A stretch of 57,754 nt of DNA from an uncultured Bacillota bacterium. Lineage in GTDB: Bacteria; Bacillota; Clostridia; Oscillospirales; Oscillospiraceae. Under the pieces are notes generated by a model. The model searched no databases. It worked only from the letters and a program-made list of their open reading frames with translations, and was not told the origin of the DNA. The translations under genes and the position numbers were made by a program. Location: positions 1 to 57,754 of the forward strand of contig CAMTMZ010000011.1 of NCBI GenBank assembly GCA_947073765.1. The letters run 5' to 3'. Shown one piece after another: positions 17,901-26,572 of this stretch. Position 1 is the first letter of the stretch; every line of letters starts with the position of its first letter.

Positions 17901-19079
17901 TTATCCGACAGAGACGTAGTCTTTGGAGACATAGCCGGTTTTTTCACCGGAGTATTTCACCTTATAGAAGCCGTTCTCCTCCCCCAGGATGGTGACACGG
18001 GCACCGTTCTGGGCGCTGGCCACGACATCATAGCTCTTGCCGGGGCCGGAGCGGATGTTCAGACCCTTATCGGCATTGACAATTTTGCCCTGGGAACCGA
18101 CCGCTACCGGGCCGGAGGTGCCGCCGCCGGCCGGCTTGGCCTTACAGGTGACGGAGGTTTGGGCGCTCACGTCGCCGCAGGCGGCGGTAATGGTAATCAT
18201 GGCATCAGTGGAGGAGGCGTTCAGATTGGTTACCAGGCCGTTGGTGTCTACTGTGGCGATGGAGGAGTCGCTGCTGGACCAGATCACAGTACCCGAGGCT
18301 CCTGCCGGGAGCAGGTTGGCCACCAGCTGATAGGTGGCGCCGCTGTCCAGAGAGAAGTCAGTGTTGTTCAGGGAGATGGACTGGACCACTTGGGGCGCAG
18401 GGGGAGTAGGTTTGGTGGCGGGGCTGCTGGATCCGGCGCTCTGGCTGGTGGATGTGTCAGAGCTGGAAGCGCCCGGCTTGCCCCCGCCAAACAGCGGAGC
18501 GCCCACAAAGCGGAATACAATGAACAGGGCGCTGGCGATGAGAGCCAGGGAGACCACCAGGCCCGCGATCTGAATGGGGTTGACGGGCCGGCCATAGCCG
18601 CCGCCCCGGGTGTTGGCCACCCGCTTGCCTGAGACGCCGCCCCGCCCAGGGCGTTCGTCGCAGAAGGGGCAGCGCTTATAAGTGATGGAGTAGTCCTCGC
18701 CGCAGTTCTCACAGCGAATCACATCCACCCGCCGGGGACGACCCGCGGAGGAGGAGCGCCGGTCGCCGTAGCCGCCGGAGGAGCGGGAGGGCTGAGGCCG
18801 GTCACTGTAGCCGCCGGAGGAGCGGGAGGGCTGAGGCCGGTCGCTGTAGCCGCCGGAGGGGCGGGAAGGCTGAGGCCGGTCGCCGTAGCCGCCGGAGGGG
18901 CGGGAAGGCTGAGGCCGGTCGCCGTAGCCGCCGGAGGGGCGGGAGGGCTGAGGCCGGTCATGATAACCGCCGGAGGGGCGGGAGGGAGCGGAGCGCTCCC
19001 CATAGCTGCCGGGCCCTCGAGGAGAGGCCGGACGGCGCTCGCCGCTGTCGCCGGACGAGGGGATAATTCTATCTGCCAT
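17901..19079 (-). CDS. Membrane protein with Pro/Ser repeats, zinc ribbon, Big2-like and SH3b domains
   Basis: A 392-aa protein starting at ATG 19079 (MADRIIPSSGDSGERRP); the TTG at 19094 falls in the binding site TTGGAGG. Order of parts: an N-terminal region of about six 13-aa repeats (YGDRPQPSRPSGG type, residues about 25-105), a zinc-ribbon-like CENCGEDY/CPFCDER pair (about 120-140), one membrane segment (IAGLVVSLALIASALFIVF), a linker, a Big2-like immunoglobulin domain (SISLNNTDFSLDSGATYQLV) and a C-terminal bacterial SH3 domain (GLNIRSGPGKSYDVV) that usually binds cell wall. It probably has a cytoplasmic N-terminus and an outside C-terminus. The function is unknown. Confidence 0.75.
   Translation of the reverse strand: MADRIIPSSGDSGERRPASPRGPGSYGERSAPSRPSGGYHDRPQPSRPSGGYGDRPQPSRPSGGYGDRPQPSRPSGGYSDRPQPSRSSGGYSDRPQPSRSSGGYGDRRSSSAGRPRRVDVIRCENCGEDYSITYKRCPFCDERPGRGGVSGKRVANTRGGGYGRPVNPIQIAGLVVSLALIASALFIVFRFVGAPLFGGGKPGASSSDTSTSQSAGSSSPATKPTPPAPQVVQSISLNNTDFSLDSGATYQLVANLLPAGASGTVIWSSSDSSIATVDTNGLVTNLNASSTDAMITITAACGDVSAQTSVTCKAKPAGGGTSGPVAVGSQGKIVNADKGLNIRSGPGKSYDVVASAQNGARVTILGEENGFYKVKYSGEKTGYVSKDYVSVG
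18755..19015 (-). repeat. 39-bp coding minisatellite
   Basis: Inside the gene above, a 39-bp unit encoding the 13-aa YxDRPQPSRxSGG motif is repeated about five to six times with few differences. Such arrays can change copy number by slippage, so strains may differ in repeat length. Confidence 0.85.
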
Positions 19080-19114
19080 GGTCGATTCCTCCAAGTTTCG
19101 TAAATACTATTCTT

Positions 19115-19143
19115 ATTCTACAGGGTATTTCCCTTCCCGTCAA
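19115..19143 (-). promoter_or_regulatory. Promoter of the SH3b protein gene
   Basis: Reading the minus strand, TTGACG (19143-19138) and TAGAAT (19120-19115) are 17 bp apart, upstream of the ATG at 19079. Confidence 0.75.
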
Positions 19144-19240
19144 CGGTTATCGGTCGAAATAACAAAAAATTCACGATTTTATGTTAATCGCCCCCGGGGG
19201 ATCACCATATGTTGTGGTGAGGGAAGGATACGTTCCCTAC

Positions 19241-19269
19241 TTGACCTGCAGGGCTCTTTTTACTATAAT
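19241..19269 (+). promoter_or_regulatory. Promoter of the CbbX-like ATPase gene
   Basis: TTGACC at 19241-19246 and TATAAT at 19264-19269, spacer 17 bp. The predicted start near 19276 leaves a short leader with GTGAGGAGTG before the ATG at 19301. Confidence 0.85.
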
Positions 19270-19300
19270 GGAGAAACCAATTGTGAGGAGTGTGCCCGCC

Positions 19301-20725
19301 ATGTCTACCGTTATGACCGCCAGCGAGGTCCACAGGCAATATACCGAGGTAGCCGCCGCCTTTCGCAAGCTGATTCCAGATCCGGCCCTGCGCGTTACCT
19401 TCAGCCGCCAGGTGGACAGCTACATCCGCCAGTATGCCCTGGGCATCTGGCAGGCGGACAGCGCCAGTTCCGTCACACCCCGGCATGTGGAGTTTTACAA
19501 CGCCATCTGGTCCCCCGGCAATCCGGTGCCCTCCGCCCTGTACTGGGAGGTGGCCTCCGGAGTGGCCAACTTCGACCTGTTTCAGCCCCCCGCTTTCTTT
19601 GAGGACCTGCGGCGGTACGACAGAATGAAGGGGACCAGCCTGGCCCGGCGGTTTGCCGACCAGCTCACCCTGCTGCTGCTGCTGTTCGCGGCGGTGGACG
19701 GAGTGGTCAGCGAGAGTGAGGCGGGTTTTGTCAACACCTGCAGCGACATCCTGCTGGAGCTGTGCGACAAAGACGGCCTGCGATCCGACCGCCCCGCCAT
19801 ACGGGCGGAACAGTTCGCCGCCCCTAAGCCTGGTGCTGCCGCCGCGCCCAAACAGGAGGCGGCCCCCGGCCCCAAGGGGGAGGACAGCCCCGCCAAAGAG
19901 CCCGAGCCAACCCTGGAGGAGCTGCTGGCCCAGCTGGACGGCCTGTGCGGGCTGGACAAGGTGAAGAAGGACGTAAAGAGCCTGATAAACTTGGTGAAGG
20001 TGCGAAAGCTCCGGGAGGAGGCCGGACTGCCCGTGCCCCCCATGTCCCTCCATCTGGTGTTTATGGGCAACCCGGGTACCGGCAAGACCACCGTTGCCCG
20101 GCTGCTGGCAAAAATTTACCACGCGGTGGGAGTGCTGTCCAAGGGACAGCTGGTGGAGGTGGACCGGTCCGGGCTGGTGGCCGGGTTTGTGGGCCAGACC
20201 GCCCTGAAGGCCCAGGAGGCGGTGCAGAAGGCCATCGGCGGGGTGCTGTTCATCGACGAGGCCTACGCTCTGGTGAACGCCGAAAACGCCAACGACTTCG
20301 GCCATGAGGCCATTGAGGTGATCCTCAAAAACATGGAGGACCACAGGAAGGACCTGATTGTCATTGCGGCCGGGTACACAGACCGGATGGAGCGGTTTAT
20401 CCACGCCAACCCGGGGCTGGAGTCCCGATTCAATAAATATTTCTTCTTTGAGGACTACGACGGCAAGCAGCTGATGGACATTTTCCGGTCTATGTGTGGG
20501 AAGAACGGCTACACCCTTTCGGAGGAGGGGGAGAAGTTCATGGAGAAGGACCTCCAGGAGCTGTACGACAGCCGGGACGAGAACTTTGGCAACGCCCGGG
20601 ACGTGCGCAACCTCTTTGAGCAGGCGGTGGCCCGCCAGGCCGACCGGGTGGCCCAGCTGGAGGGGCCCACTAAGGATCAGCTGATGGAGCTGAAACCAGA
20701 GGATCTGGAGGAAACCGCCCAATAA
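19301..20725 (+). CDS. CbbX/SpoVK-like AAA+ ATPase with N-terminal TerB-like region
   Basis: A 474-aa protein from the ATG at 19301. The N-terminal part (residues 1-165) contains a TerB-like helical segment (LLLLLFAAVDGVVSESEAGF). A Pro/Ala/Glu-rich linker follows, then a CbbX-type AAA+ domain: Walker A GNPGTGKTT (about 254-262), the pore-loop region VDRSGLVAGFVGQT, Walker B GGVLFIDEAYAL and an arginine-containing segment, PGLESRFNKYFFF. CbbX proteins remodel RuBisCO, but most homologues in Firmicutes have unknown clients. The start is chosen from the promoter and binding site; an upstream open frame would run through the promoter. Confidence 0.85.
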   Translation: MSTVMTASEVHRQYTEVAAAFRKLIPDPALRVTFSRQVDSYIRQYALGIWQADSASSVTPRHVEFYNAIWSPGNPVPSALYWEVASGVANFDLFQPPAFFEDLRRYDRMKGTSLARRFADQLTLLLLLFAAVDGVVSESEAGFVNTCSDILLELCDKDGLRSDRPAIRAEQFAAPKPGAAAAPKQEAAPGPKGEDSPAKEPEPTLEELLAQLDGLCGLDKVKKDVKSLINLVKVRKLREEAGLPVPPMSLHLVFMGNPGTGKTTVARLLAKIYHAVGVLSKGQLVEVDRSGLVAGFVGQTALKAQEAVQKAIGGVLFIDEAYALVNAENANDFGHEAIEVILKNMEDHRKDLIVIAAGYTDRMERFIHANPGLESRFNKYFFFEDYDGKQLMDIFRSMCGKNGYTLSEEGEKFMEKDLQELYDSRDENFGNARDVRNLFEQAVARQADRVAQLEGPTKDQLMELKPEDLEETAQ

Positions 20726-20844
20726 CAGCCGAAGAACCCTATAAGATGATTGAGGACATCGACTGGTCTCAGTATGAAACCGCAGCTTTGCGGAAGGAAT
20801 CCTAGAGGAATTGTCCTCGGAAAGAGAATGAGGAGGAAATCAAC

Positions 20845-21180
20845 ATGTTACTGAACTTTGAGGAAATCGAGGAGAAGGTCATCCCCAAAATGCGGGGGGG
20901 CGAGGGGGAGATGATCACCCGGATGTTTGTCAACGAGGACACCAAGATCATGTACGGCAGGCTTACACCGGGCAGTTCCATCGGACTGCACGTCCATGAG
21001 ACGGACAGCGAGATGTTCTACATTCTGTCCGGCACCGGCAAGGTGCTGTGCGACGGGGTGTATGAGCCCCTGGCCCCCGGCTGCTGCCACTACTGCCCCA
21101 AGGGCCACGAACACAGCCTGATCAACGACGGAGGAGAGGACCTGGTAATTCTGGCCATGATCCCAACCCACGGCGCATGA
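20845..21180 (+). CDS. Cupin-domain protein
   Basis: A 111-aa single-domain beta-barrel protein with the cupin metal motif GLHVHETDSEMFYILSGTG (about 48-66) and the second motif CHYCPKGHEHSLIN. The metal ligands His-His-Glu and a later His are present. Its function could be sugar or amino-acid binding or isomerisation; this cannot be told from the sequence. GAGGAGG precedes the ATG. It overlaps mtaB by four bases (ATGA), so the two are cotranslated. The 120 bp before it contain only a possible 19-codon frame (20745-20804). Confidence 0.8.
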   Translation: MLLNFEEIEEKVIPKMRGGEGEMITRMFVNEDTKIMYGRLTPGSSIGLHVHETDSEMFYILSGTGKVLCDGVYEPLAPGCCHYCPKGHEHSLINDGGEDLVILAMIPTHGA

Positions 21181-22460
21181 CAGCCGCCTTTTACACCCTG
21201 GGCTGCAAGGTCAACCAGTATGAGACTCAGGCCCTTGAGCGGCTATTTACCCAGCGGGGGCATACCCTGGTTCCCTTCGACGGGGAGGCGGACGTGTATG
21301 TGATCAACTCCTGTACCGTCACTGCGGTGAGCGACAAAAAGTCAAGGCAGGTGGTGCGCCAGGCCCGGAAGCGTGCCCCAGAGGCCCTCATTGCCCTGTG
21401 CGGCTGTTACCCCCAGACCCATCCGGAGGATATGGAGGGGCTGCCCGTGGACCTGGTGGCGGGCACCGGAGACCGGTTGGGATTTGTGGAGCTGGTGGAG
21501 CGGACCTATGGGGAGCGCCGGCCGGTAACTGCTCTGGACGACGCCATGAAGCGGCGGGCCTTCGAGGCCCTCCCCGCCGGGGGCCTGGAGGGCCGCACCA
21601 GGGCTATGCTCAAGGTGGAGGACGGCTGCGCCAATTTTTGCTCCTACTGCATCATCCCATACGCCAGAGGACCTGTACGGTCCCTGCCTCTGAAGGACGC
21701 CGCCGCCCAGGCGGCGGGGCTGGCCGAGGCGGGCTATCAGGAGCTGGTGCTCACCGGAATTGAGATATCTTCCTGGGGGCGGGAGTTTCGGGACGGGAGC
21801 TCCCTGATCGACCTGGTGGAGGCTGTCTGCACCGCCGCGCCCCGCTGCCGGGTGCGGCTGGGCTCCCTGGAGCCCCGGACCGTTACGGAGGAGTTCTGTG
21901 CCCGAGCGGCCGGATTGGACAACCTGTGTCCCCACTTTCACCTGTCCATGCAGAGCGGCTGCGACGAGACGTTGAGGCGGATGAATCGGAAGTATAGCGC
22001 CGCCCGGTTTTATGAGAGCGTTGCCCTCCTGCGCCGGTACTTTGACGCTCCCGCTGTCACCACCGATATGATTGTGGGCTTCCCTGGGGAGACGGAGGAG
22101 GAGTTTGGCCAGTCTTTGGACTTGATCCGGCGGTGCGCCTTTGCCGCCATGCACATCTTCCCCTACTCCAAGCGCCCCGGCACTCCCGCGGCCTCCATGT
22201 CCGGTCAGGTCCCTGCCTGTGTCAAAGAGGAGCGGGCCGGCCGGGCCGCGGCGGCAGCGGCCGAAATGGAGCGGGAGTATCTGTCCGCCTTTGTGGGACA
22301 GGCTGCAGAGGTCCTCTTTGAGGAGGAGCGGGCCGGCCTTTGGTGGGGGCATACCACCCGGTACTGCAAGGTGGGGGTCAGGAGCGGAGAAAACCTCCAT
22401 AACCGGCTGCGGAACGTCTGGATCACCGGGGTGGAGAATAACTGCCTTCTGGGAGAATGA
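21177..22460 (+). CDS. mtaB: tRNA threonylcarbamoyladenosine methylthiotransferase (MtaB)
   Basis: A radical SAM methylthiotransferase making ms2t6A37 in ANN-decoding tRNAs. It is 427 aa. The N-terminal UPF0004 domain starts FYTLGCKVNQYETQAL and has three Cys for the second cluster (GCK, SCTV, CGCY). The radical SAM motif CANFCSYCIIP lies at about 148-158, with GFPGETEEEF later. The LGCKVNQYE start separates MtaB from MiaB. The C-terminal TRAM-like end is short. It overlaps the cupin gene by four bases. Confidence 0.9.
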   Translation: MTAAFYTLGCKVNQYETQALERLFTQRGHTLVPFDGEADVYVINSCTVTAVSDKKSRQVVRQARKRAPEALIALCGCYPQTHPEDMEGLPVDLVAGTGDRLGFVELVERTYGERRPVTALDDAMKRRAFEALPAGGLEGRTRAMLKVEDGCANFCSYCIIPYARGPVRSLPLKDAAAQAAGLAEAGYQELVLTGIEISSWGREFRDGSSLIDLVEAVCTAAPRCRVRLGSLEPRTVTEEFCARAAGLDNLCPHFHLSMQSGCDETLRRMNRKYSAARFYESVALLRRYFDAPAVTTDMIVGFPGETEEEFGQSLDLIRRCAFAAMHIFPYSKRPGTPAASMSGQVPACVKEERAGRAAAAAAEMEREYLSAFVGQAAEVLFEEERAGLWWGHTTRYCKVGVRSGENLHNRLRNVWITGVENNCLLGE

Positions 22461-22547
22461 TTAAATTTGGAAAACCGGTAGCGCATCGGGGATAAGCGTG
22501 GTATAATAACCCAGGAAGTTTTGAACCAAAGAGAGGAGTCCTGCTCC

Positions 22548-23243
22548 ATGGAAAATTACAGCGCCAATCCCGGCAAGAATCTGGTCCGCACCGTGGACGG
22601 CGTGGATTATCTGCGCATCCCTGTGAAAACTCACCTGATTACCAAGGATGACGATATGGTGGATGTGGTGAACAAATACCCTAAGGACAAAATGCAGGCG
22701 GGGGATATTCTGTTTATCTCTGAGAAAGCGGTTGCCTGCACCCAGAGCCGGGCTATCCCCATGGAGGACATCAAGCCCAGGAGGCTGGCCGTTACGCTGA
22801 GCCGCTATGTCACCAAAACCCCCGCCGGTATCGGCCTGGGCATTCCGGAGACCATGGAAATGGCGCTGCGGGAGTGCGGCACCCCGCGCATCCTCTTCGC
22901 CGCTTTCTGCTCTGTGATCGGCAAGCTGCTGGGGAAGCGGGGCTGGTTCTACAACGTGGCCGGTCCCAAGGCACGGGGGATTGACGGTCCCACTGAGGGC
23001 ACCATTCCCCCCTATGACCACTACGTGGTCCTTACCCCGGACGACCCTATGGGCACCTCCAGGAAACTGGCCCAGGCCCTGGGGCATCCCGTGGCTATTG
23101 TGGATATCAACGATTTGGGCGCCAATATTCTGGGCTTTTCTGAAAGAAAGCCCTCCATGGACTGGCTTGCCAGGGCCCTGGGGGATAACCCTCTGGGTCA
23201 GGGGGAGGAGTGCACGCCCATGGGTATTTTGCGCAAGGCATAG
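22548..23243 (+). CDS. CofE-like (F420-0:gamma-glutamyl ligase family) protein
   Basis: 231 aa from the ATG at 22548 (MENYSANPGKNLVRTVDGVD), following AGAGGAG; a TATAAT box lies at 22502-22507. Family segments include VKTHLITKDDDMVDVV, GDILFISEKAVACTQSRA and IDGPTEGTIPPYDHYVVLTP. Full-length CofE adds glutamates to coenzyme F420, but Clostridia normally lack F420, so these homologues probably join glutamate or another amino acid to a different acceptor. It appears to be a single-gene unit with its own terminator. Confidence 0.75.
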   Translation: MENYSANPGKNLVRTVDGVDYLRIPVKTHLITKDDDMVDVVNKYPKDKMQAGDILFISEKAVACTQSRAIPMEDIKPRRLAVTLSRYVTKTPAGIGLGIPETMEMALRECGTPRILFAAFCSVIGKLLGKRGWFYNVAGPKARGIDGPTEGTIPPYDHYVVLTPDDPMGTSRKLAQALGHPVAIVDINDLGANILGFSERKPSMDWLARALGDNPLGQGEECTPMGILRKA

Positions 23244-23245
23244 AA

Positions 23246-23271
23246 AAGGCCCCCGGGAGACCGGGGGCCTT
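23246..23271. terminator. Bidirectional hairpin between convergent genes
   Basis: An 11-bp stem, AAGGCCCCCGG with CCGGGGGCCTT, around a four-base loop, located between the CofE-like gene and the opposing prolyl-tRNA editing gene. Confidence 0.8.
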
Positions 23272-23273
23272 GA

Positions 23274-23828
23274 TTATTCCCCTATGGGGGCGGGCAGGTC
23301 GATATAGATGGGGGTGTGGCCGGTGGACTCCACAAACCGCAGAAAGTCCTCCCGCTTGAGCCGGAGGGTGGAGGAGGAGATGCCCGGATGGCCGCTGATG
23401 GATTCGTCAGACAGCAGATCTCTGTCGATGACCAGCTTGATATGGCGGTCCGTGTCAAACAGCAGCTCCAGGGCGGAGACGGAGCCGGGAGTGGTCTGGA
23501 GATAGTCCCGCATGTGGCCGCTGTCCGCAAAGGACAGCCGGGAACAGCCCAGCTGGGAGGAGAGGAACTTGGTCTTGAAGGGCTTGTCCCCCGGCATCAT
23601 CAGCAGGTAGAAATCGGTCTGCTGGCGGTTGCACAGGAACAGGTTCTTGCAGATTTTGGAGCCCAGCACCTGCTCCACCTGGTGGCAGAACTCAATGGTG
23701 TCGGCGCGGTCGTGGTCCACCCGGATGTAGGGAATAGACAGCTCCTCCAGCCGGTCGTATATGGCGATTTCCTGGGGAATGCGGTCGTCGATGGGACGGG
23801 TGGTGTATCGGACGGGGTTGATGTACAT
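23274..23828 (-). CDS. YbaK/ProX-type aminoacyl-tRNA deacylase
   Basis: A 184-aa free-standing editing domain related to the insertion domain of prolyl-tRNA synthetase, likely hydrolysing mischarged tRNA such as Ala-tRNA(Pro). Family segments are YIRVDHDRADTIEFCHQVEQ, KNLFLCNRQQTDFYLLMMPG, the conserved Lys-rich KPFKTKFLSSQLG and LLFDTDRHIKLVIDRDLL. It starts at 23828 after AAGGAGGAAC. The preceding minus-strand gene (amidohydrolase) ends 11 bases upstream, so the two are probably cotranscribed. Confidence 0.85.
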   Translation of the reverse strand: MYINPVRYTTRPIDDRIPQEIAIYDRLEELSIPYIRVDHDRADTIEFCHQVEQVLGSKICKNLFLCNRQQTDFYLLMMPGDKPFKTKFLSSQLGCSRLSFADSGHMRDYLQTTPGSVSALELLFDTDRHIKLVIDRDLLSDESISGHPGISSSTLRLKREDFLRFVESTGHTPIYIDLPAPIGE

Positions 23829-23839
23829 GTTGTTCCTCC

Positions 23840-24694
23840 TTATTTACGCTGAAATCCCAGCAGCTTCTGGGCATAGCCGCCCAGGACGCCGTCCTTCTCC
23901 TCCCGGGTGAGGGGGAGGGCCTCGATGAGCTCAACGCCCTCACGCTGGTCCCGCCAGGGGGTATCGGTGCCGAAGAGCACCCGCCCGGGGAAGGCGCGCA
24001 CCATGCGCACGAACTGCTCCACCTCCATGAGTGGGAGATCGGAGGGACCGTAGTAGCCGTCGCCCAGAGGAGAGATACGGCCTAGGGCAAAGGCGGTGTC
24101 CAGATACACGCCGGTGTCCGGGAGAAGGGCCTCCACCCGGTCCCACTCCCGCCAGCCGCCCATGTGGGCCAGAATCAGGGTTACGGGCCCCACCTGCCGG
24201 AGGGCGCTGAGGGTCATTTCAGGGGTGCAGTGGTCCCGGAGGGGGAAGCCGATGTCCCGCCCGGCATGGGTGAGGACAGCCAGCCCCAGCTCGCCGCAGC
24301 GGTCCAGAATGCGCAGATAGCGGGGGTCGTCAAAGTCTACCCCCTGGTAGATTGGGTGGAGCTTGACCCCTCTCATTCCCAGGGCCGAGATGCGGGAGAG
24401 CTCAGATTTCCAGCCGCTGAAGTCGGGATGCATACAGCCAAAGGACCACAGGCCGGTCTCCGGCCCGGCATCGTTGAGGCGGGCGGAGGCGTCGTTCACA
24501 TGGATCACCTGACGCTCGCTGGTGGCCACCGGAAGGACCAGGCAGCCGTCAATGCCCGCCCTGCTCATGGAGGCGCGCAGTCCGGATTCGGTGCCGTCGG
24601 AGAAGGCCGTGGTATGGCACATGGATTGGAGCTTTTCAATGGTGGGGGCGGCAATTTTGTCTGGGAAGGTGTGGGTGTGAATATCGAAAATCAT
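23840..24694 (-). CDS. Amidohydrolase (TatD/Amidohydro_2-like) protein
   Basis: 284 aa from the ATG at 24694 (MIFDIHTHTFPDKIAAPTIE). The metal-binding HxH is in DIHTHTF; later strands show GVKLHPIYQG, LAVLTHAGRD, VTLILAHMGGW and VLFGTDTPW. These are the usual TIM-barrel hydrolase landmarks; the substrate is unknown. It is probably in one unit with the prolyl-tRNA editing gene downstream. An open frame extends upstream of 24694, but it lacks a binding site and does not resemble the family. Confidence 0.8.
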   Translation of the reverse strand: MIFDIHTHTFPDKIAAPTIEKLQSMCHTTAFSDGTESGLRASMSRAGIDGCLVLPVATSERQVIHVNDASARLNDAGPETGLWSFGCMHPDFSGWKSELSRISALGMRGVKLHPIYQGVDFDDPRYLRILDRCGELGLAVLTHAGRDIGFPLRDHCTPEMTLSALRQVGPVTLILAHMGGWREWDRVEALLPDTGVYLDTAFALGRISPLGDGYYGPSDLPLMEVEQFVRMVRAFPGRVLFGTDTPWRDQREGVELIEALPLTREEKDGVLGGYAQKLLGFQRK

Positions 24695-24763
24695 GAGGAC
24701 AATTCCTTTCTTGGAGCGTGACGCGGGGGTGGCCACAGGCCATCCCCACATGGCATAAAAACC

Positions 24764-24800
24764 GGCGGAGCCTGTAGTACAGCATACCACAGGCTCCGCC
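24764..24800 (-). terminator. Terminator after the sodium symporter gene
   Basis: A 12-bp stem, GGCGGAGCCTGT (24764-24775) with its complement (24789-24800). On the minus strand it is followed by a T-rich GGTTTTTA. Confidence 0.85.
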
Positions 24801-24824
24801 AGTTTAAAAGAGGAAGAGGAAAAT

Positions 24825-26399
24825 TTATTGGGGATCGCCCAGAGCCTGGCTCTTGCGGACAGTTACCTTCTCCTCGTAGCAGGAGAAGGCGTCGGCCACC
24901 AGCTCCATCCTGGGCCTGGCGGTGAACAGGGATACCACAGGAACGATGATGAGCCCGGCGATCATACAGAAAGCGCCGCAGTTGATGGGGGAGACCAGCA
25001 GGGCGGGGAAGCGGGCCTTCAGGGGGGAGATGTCAGCCAGCATGACCACCGTGGAGAAAATGAAGCTGGCCCAGCAGGCGGCCCTGGTGGTGCCTCTCCA
25101 GTACAGTCCGTAGAGGAAGGGGGCCAGGAAGGCCCCGGCCAGCGCCCCCCAGCTGACCCCCATCAGCTGGGCGATGAAGGTGACGCTGGAGCGGTACTGA
25201 ATGATGGCCAGTACCACAGAGATGGCGATGAACACCACGATGAGACAGCGCATGATGAAAAGCTGACGCTTTTCGTCCATGTTCTTGACAATATGTCCCT
25301 TCAGCAGGTCCAGCGTCAGGGTAGAGCTGGAGGTGAGCACCAGGGAGCTGAGGGTGGACATGGAAGCGGACAGCACCAGGATTACCACCACAGCGATGAG
25401 CAGATCGGGCAGGCCGGAGAGCATGGTAGGGATGATGGAGTCGAAGCCGCCGGCAATGCTGCCGTCTGGGTTATACTCCATCTTATCGGCAAAGAGGCGG
25501 CCAAAGCCCCCCAGGAAGTAGCAGCCCCCCGCCACCACCATGGCGAAGAGGGTGGAGATGACTGTGCCGGTGTTAATGGACTTCTCGCTCTTGATGGCGT
25601 AAAACTTCTGGACCATCTGAGGCAGGCCCCAGGTGCCCAGAGAGGTGAGAATCACCACGCCCAGCAGGTTGACCGGATCGGGACCAAAGAAGGAGGCGAA
25701 CACCCCGGGAGCTTCCGCCACCGGGCCGGAGGCCCCCTCGCCGGGGACCTGGGCCAGGCCAGCCAGGGCCGCCGTAAAGCCGCCCTGGCTGCTGAGTACC
25801 GCGCCGATGACAGCGCAGATGCCAAAGAGCATGATGATGCCCTGAATGAAGTCGTTGATGGCGGTGGCCATGTAGCCGCCGGCGATGACATAGACGCCGG
25901 TGAGTACCGCCATGACCACCACGCAGAGGGAGTAGTCGATGTTGAAGGCCATGCCGAACAGCCGGGACAGGCCGTTATACAGGCTGGCCGTGTAGGGGAT
26001 GAGGAAGATGAAAATAATCACCGAGGCGGCAATTTTCAGCGACGGGGAGCCAAAACGCCTGCCGAAAAACTCAGGCATGGTGGCGCTGTCCAGATGCTGA
26101 GTCATAATCCGGGTGCGGCGGCCCAGCACCACCCAGGCCAGAAGAGAGCCCAGAACGGCGTTGCCGATGCCGGCCCAGGTGGCGGCGATGCCGTATTTCC
26201 AGCCGAACTGCCCGGCGTAGCCCACAAAGACCACAGCGGAAAAATAGGAGGTGCCGTAGGCGAAAGCGGTGAGCCAGGGACCCACGGAGCGGCCGCCCAG
26301 GACAAAACCGTTGACATCTGTGGCGTGCCTGCGGCAGTACAGGCCTATGCCAACCATGACGCCGAAAAATACCAGAAGCATAAACAATTTAACCGCCAT
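24825..26399 (-). CDS. Sodium:solute symporter (SSS family)
   Basis: A 524-aa integral membrane transporter with about 13 hydrophobic segments. Family landmarks are YCRRHATDVNGFVLGGRSVG, AYGTSYFSAVVFVGYAGQFG, the Na-site region GGYMATAINDFIQGIIM, and SASMSTLSSLVLTSSSTLTLD near residue 335, which matches the SSS signature. It is closest in feel to the PutP/PanF type, but the solute cannot be assigned. The start at 26399 follows AGAGGACTGG; a longer frame back to 26477 would run into the promoter. Confidence 0.9.
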   Translation of the reverse strand: MAVKLFMLLVFFGVMVGIGLYCRRHATDVNGFVLGGRSVGPWLTAFAYGTSYFSAVVFVGYAGQFGWKYGIAATWAGIGNAVLGSLLAWVVLGRRTRIMTQHLDSATMPEFFGRRFGSPSLKIAASVIIFIFLIPYTASLYNGLSRLFGMAFNIDYSLCVVVMAVLTGVYVIAGGYMATAINDFIQGIIMLFGICAVIGAVLSSQGGFTAALAGLAQVPGEGASGPVAEAPGVFASFFGPDPVNLLGVVILTSLGTWGLPQMVQKFYAIKSEKSINTGTVISTLFAMVVAGGCYFLGGFGRLFADKMEYNPDGSIAGGFDSIIPTMLSGLPDLLIAVVVILVLSASMSTLSSLVLTSSSTLTLDLLKGHIVKNMDEKRQLFIMRCLIVVFIAISVVLAIIQYRSSVTFIAQLMGVSWGALAGAFLAPFLYGLYWRGTTRAACWASFIFSTVVMLADISPLKARFPALLVSPINCGAFCMIAGLIIVPVVSLFTARPRMELVADAFSCYEEKVTVRKSQALGDPQ

Positions 26400-26448
26400 A
26401 TGAACCAGTCCTCTCCACAGGCTGTACTTTGATGCTTTGTACCGTTGA

Positions 26449-26477
26449 AGTGTAACGCAAAAAAGCGGTGAAGTCAA
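26449..26477 (-). promoter_or_regulatory. Promoter of the symporter gene
   Basis: On the minus strand, TTGACT (26477-26472) and TACACT (26454-26449) are separated by 17 bp. Confidence 0.7.
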
Positions 26478-26514
26478 GAGGCAATTCCAGATTTGTAAAA
26501 AGTTTTTGAAAAAA

Positions 26515-26540
26515 GCAAGGCGTGCCGAGGCACGCCTTGC
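26515..26540 (-). terminator. Terminator after the SLH protein gene
   Basis: A perfect 12-bp stem, GCAAGGCGTGCC with its complement, two-base loop, followed on the minus strand by TTTTTTC. Confidence 0.9.
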
Positions 26541-26572
26541 TCCGCGTCTTTTCCAGACGGTAATTCTCTTTT

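Noticed and set aside
20745-20804. 19-codon frame after the CbbX-like gene (MIEDIDWSQYETAALRKES)
   Set aside because: No clear binding site or family; could be a remnant but too short to support.
24828-26432. 534-codon + strand frame opposite the sodium symporter
   Set aside because: Antisense shadow: Gly/His/Glu-rich without domains, whereas the minus strand encodes a clear SSS transporter.
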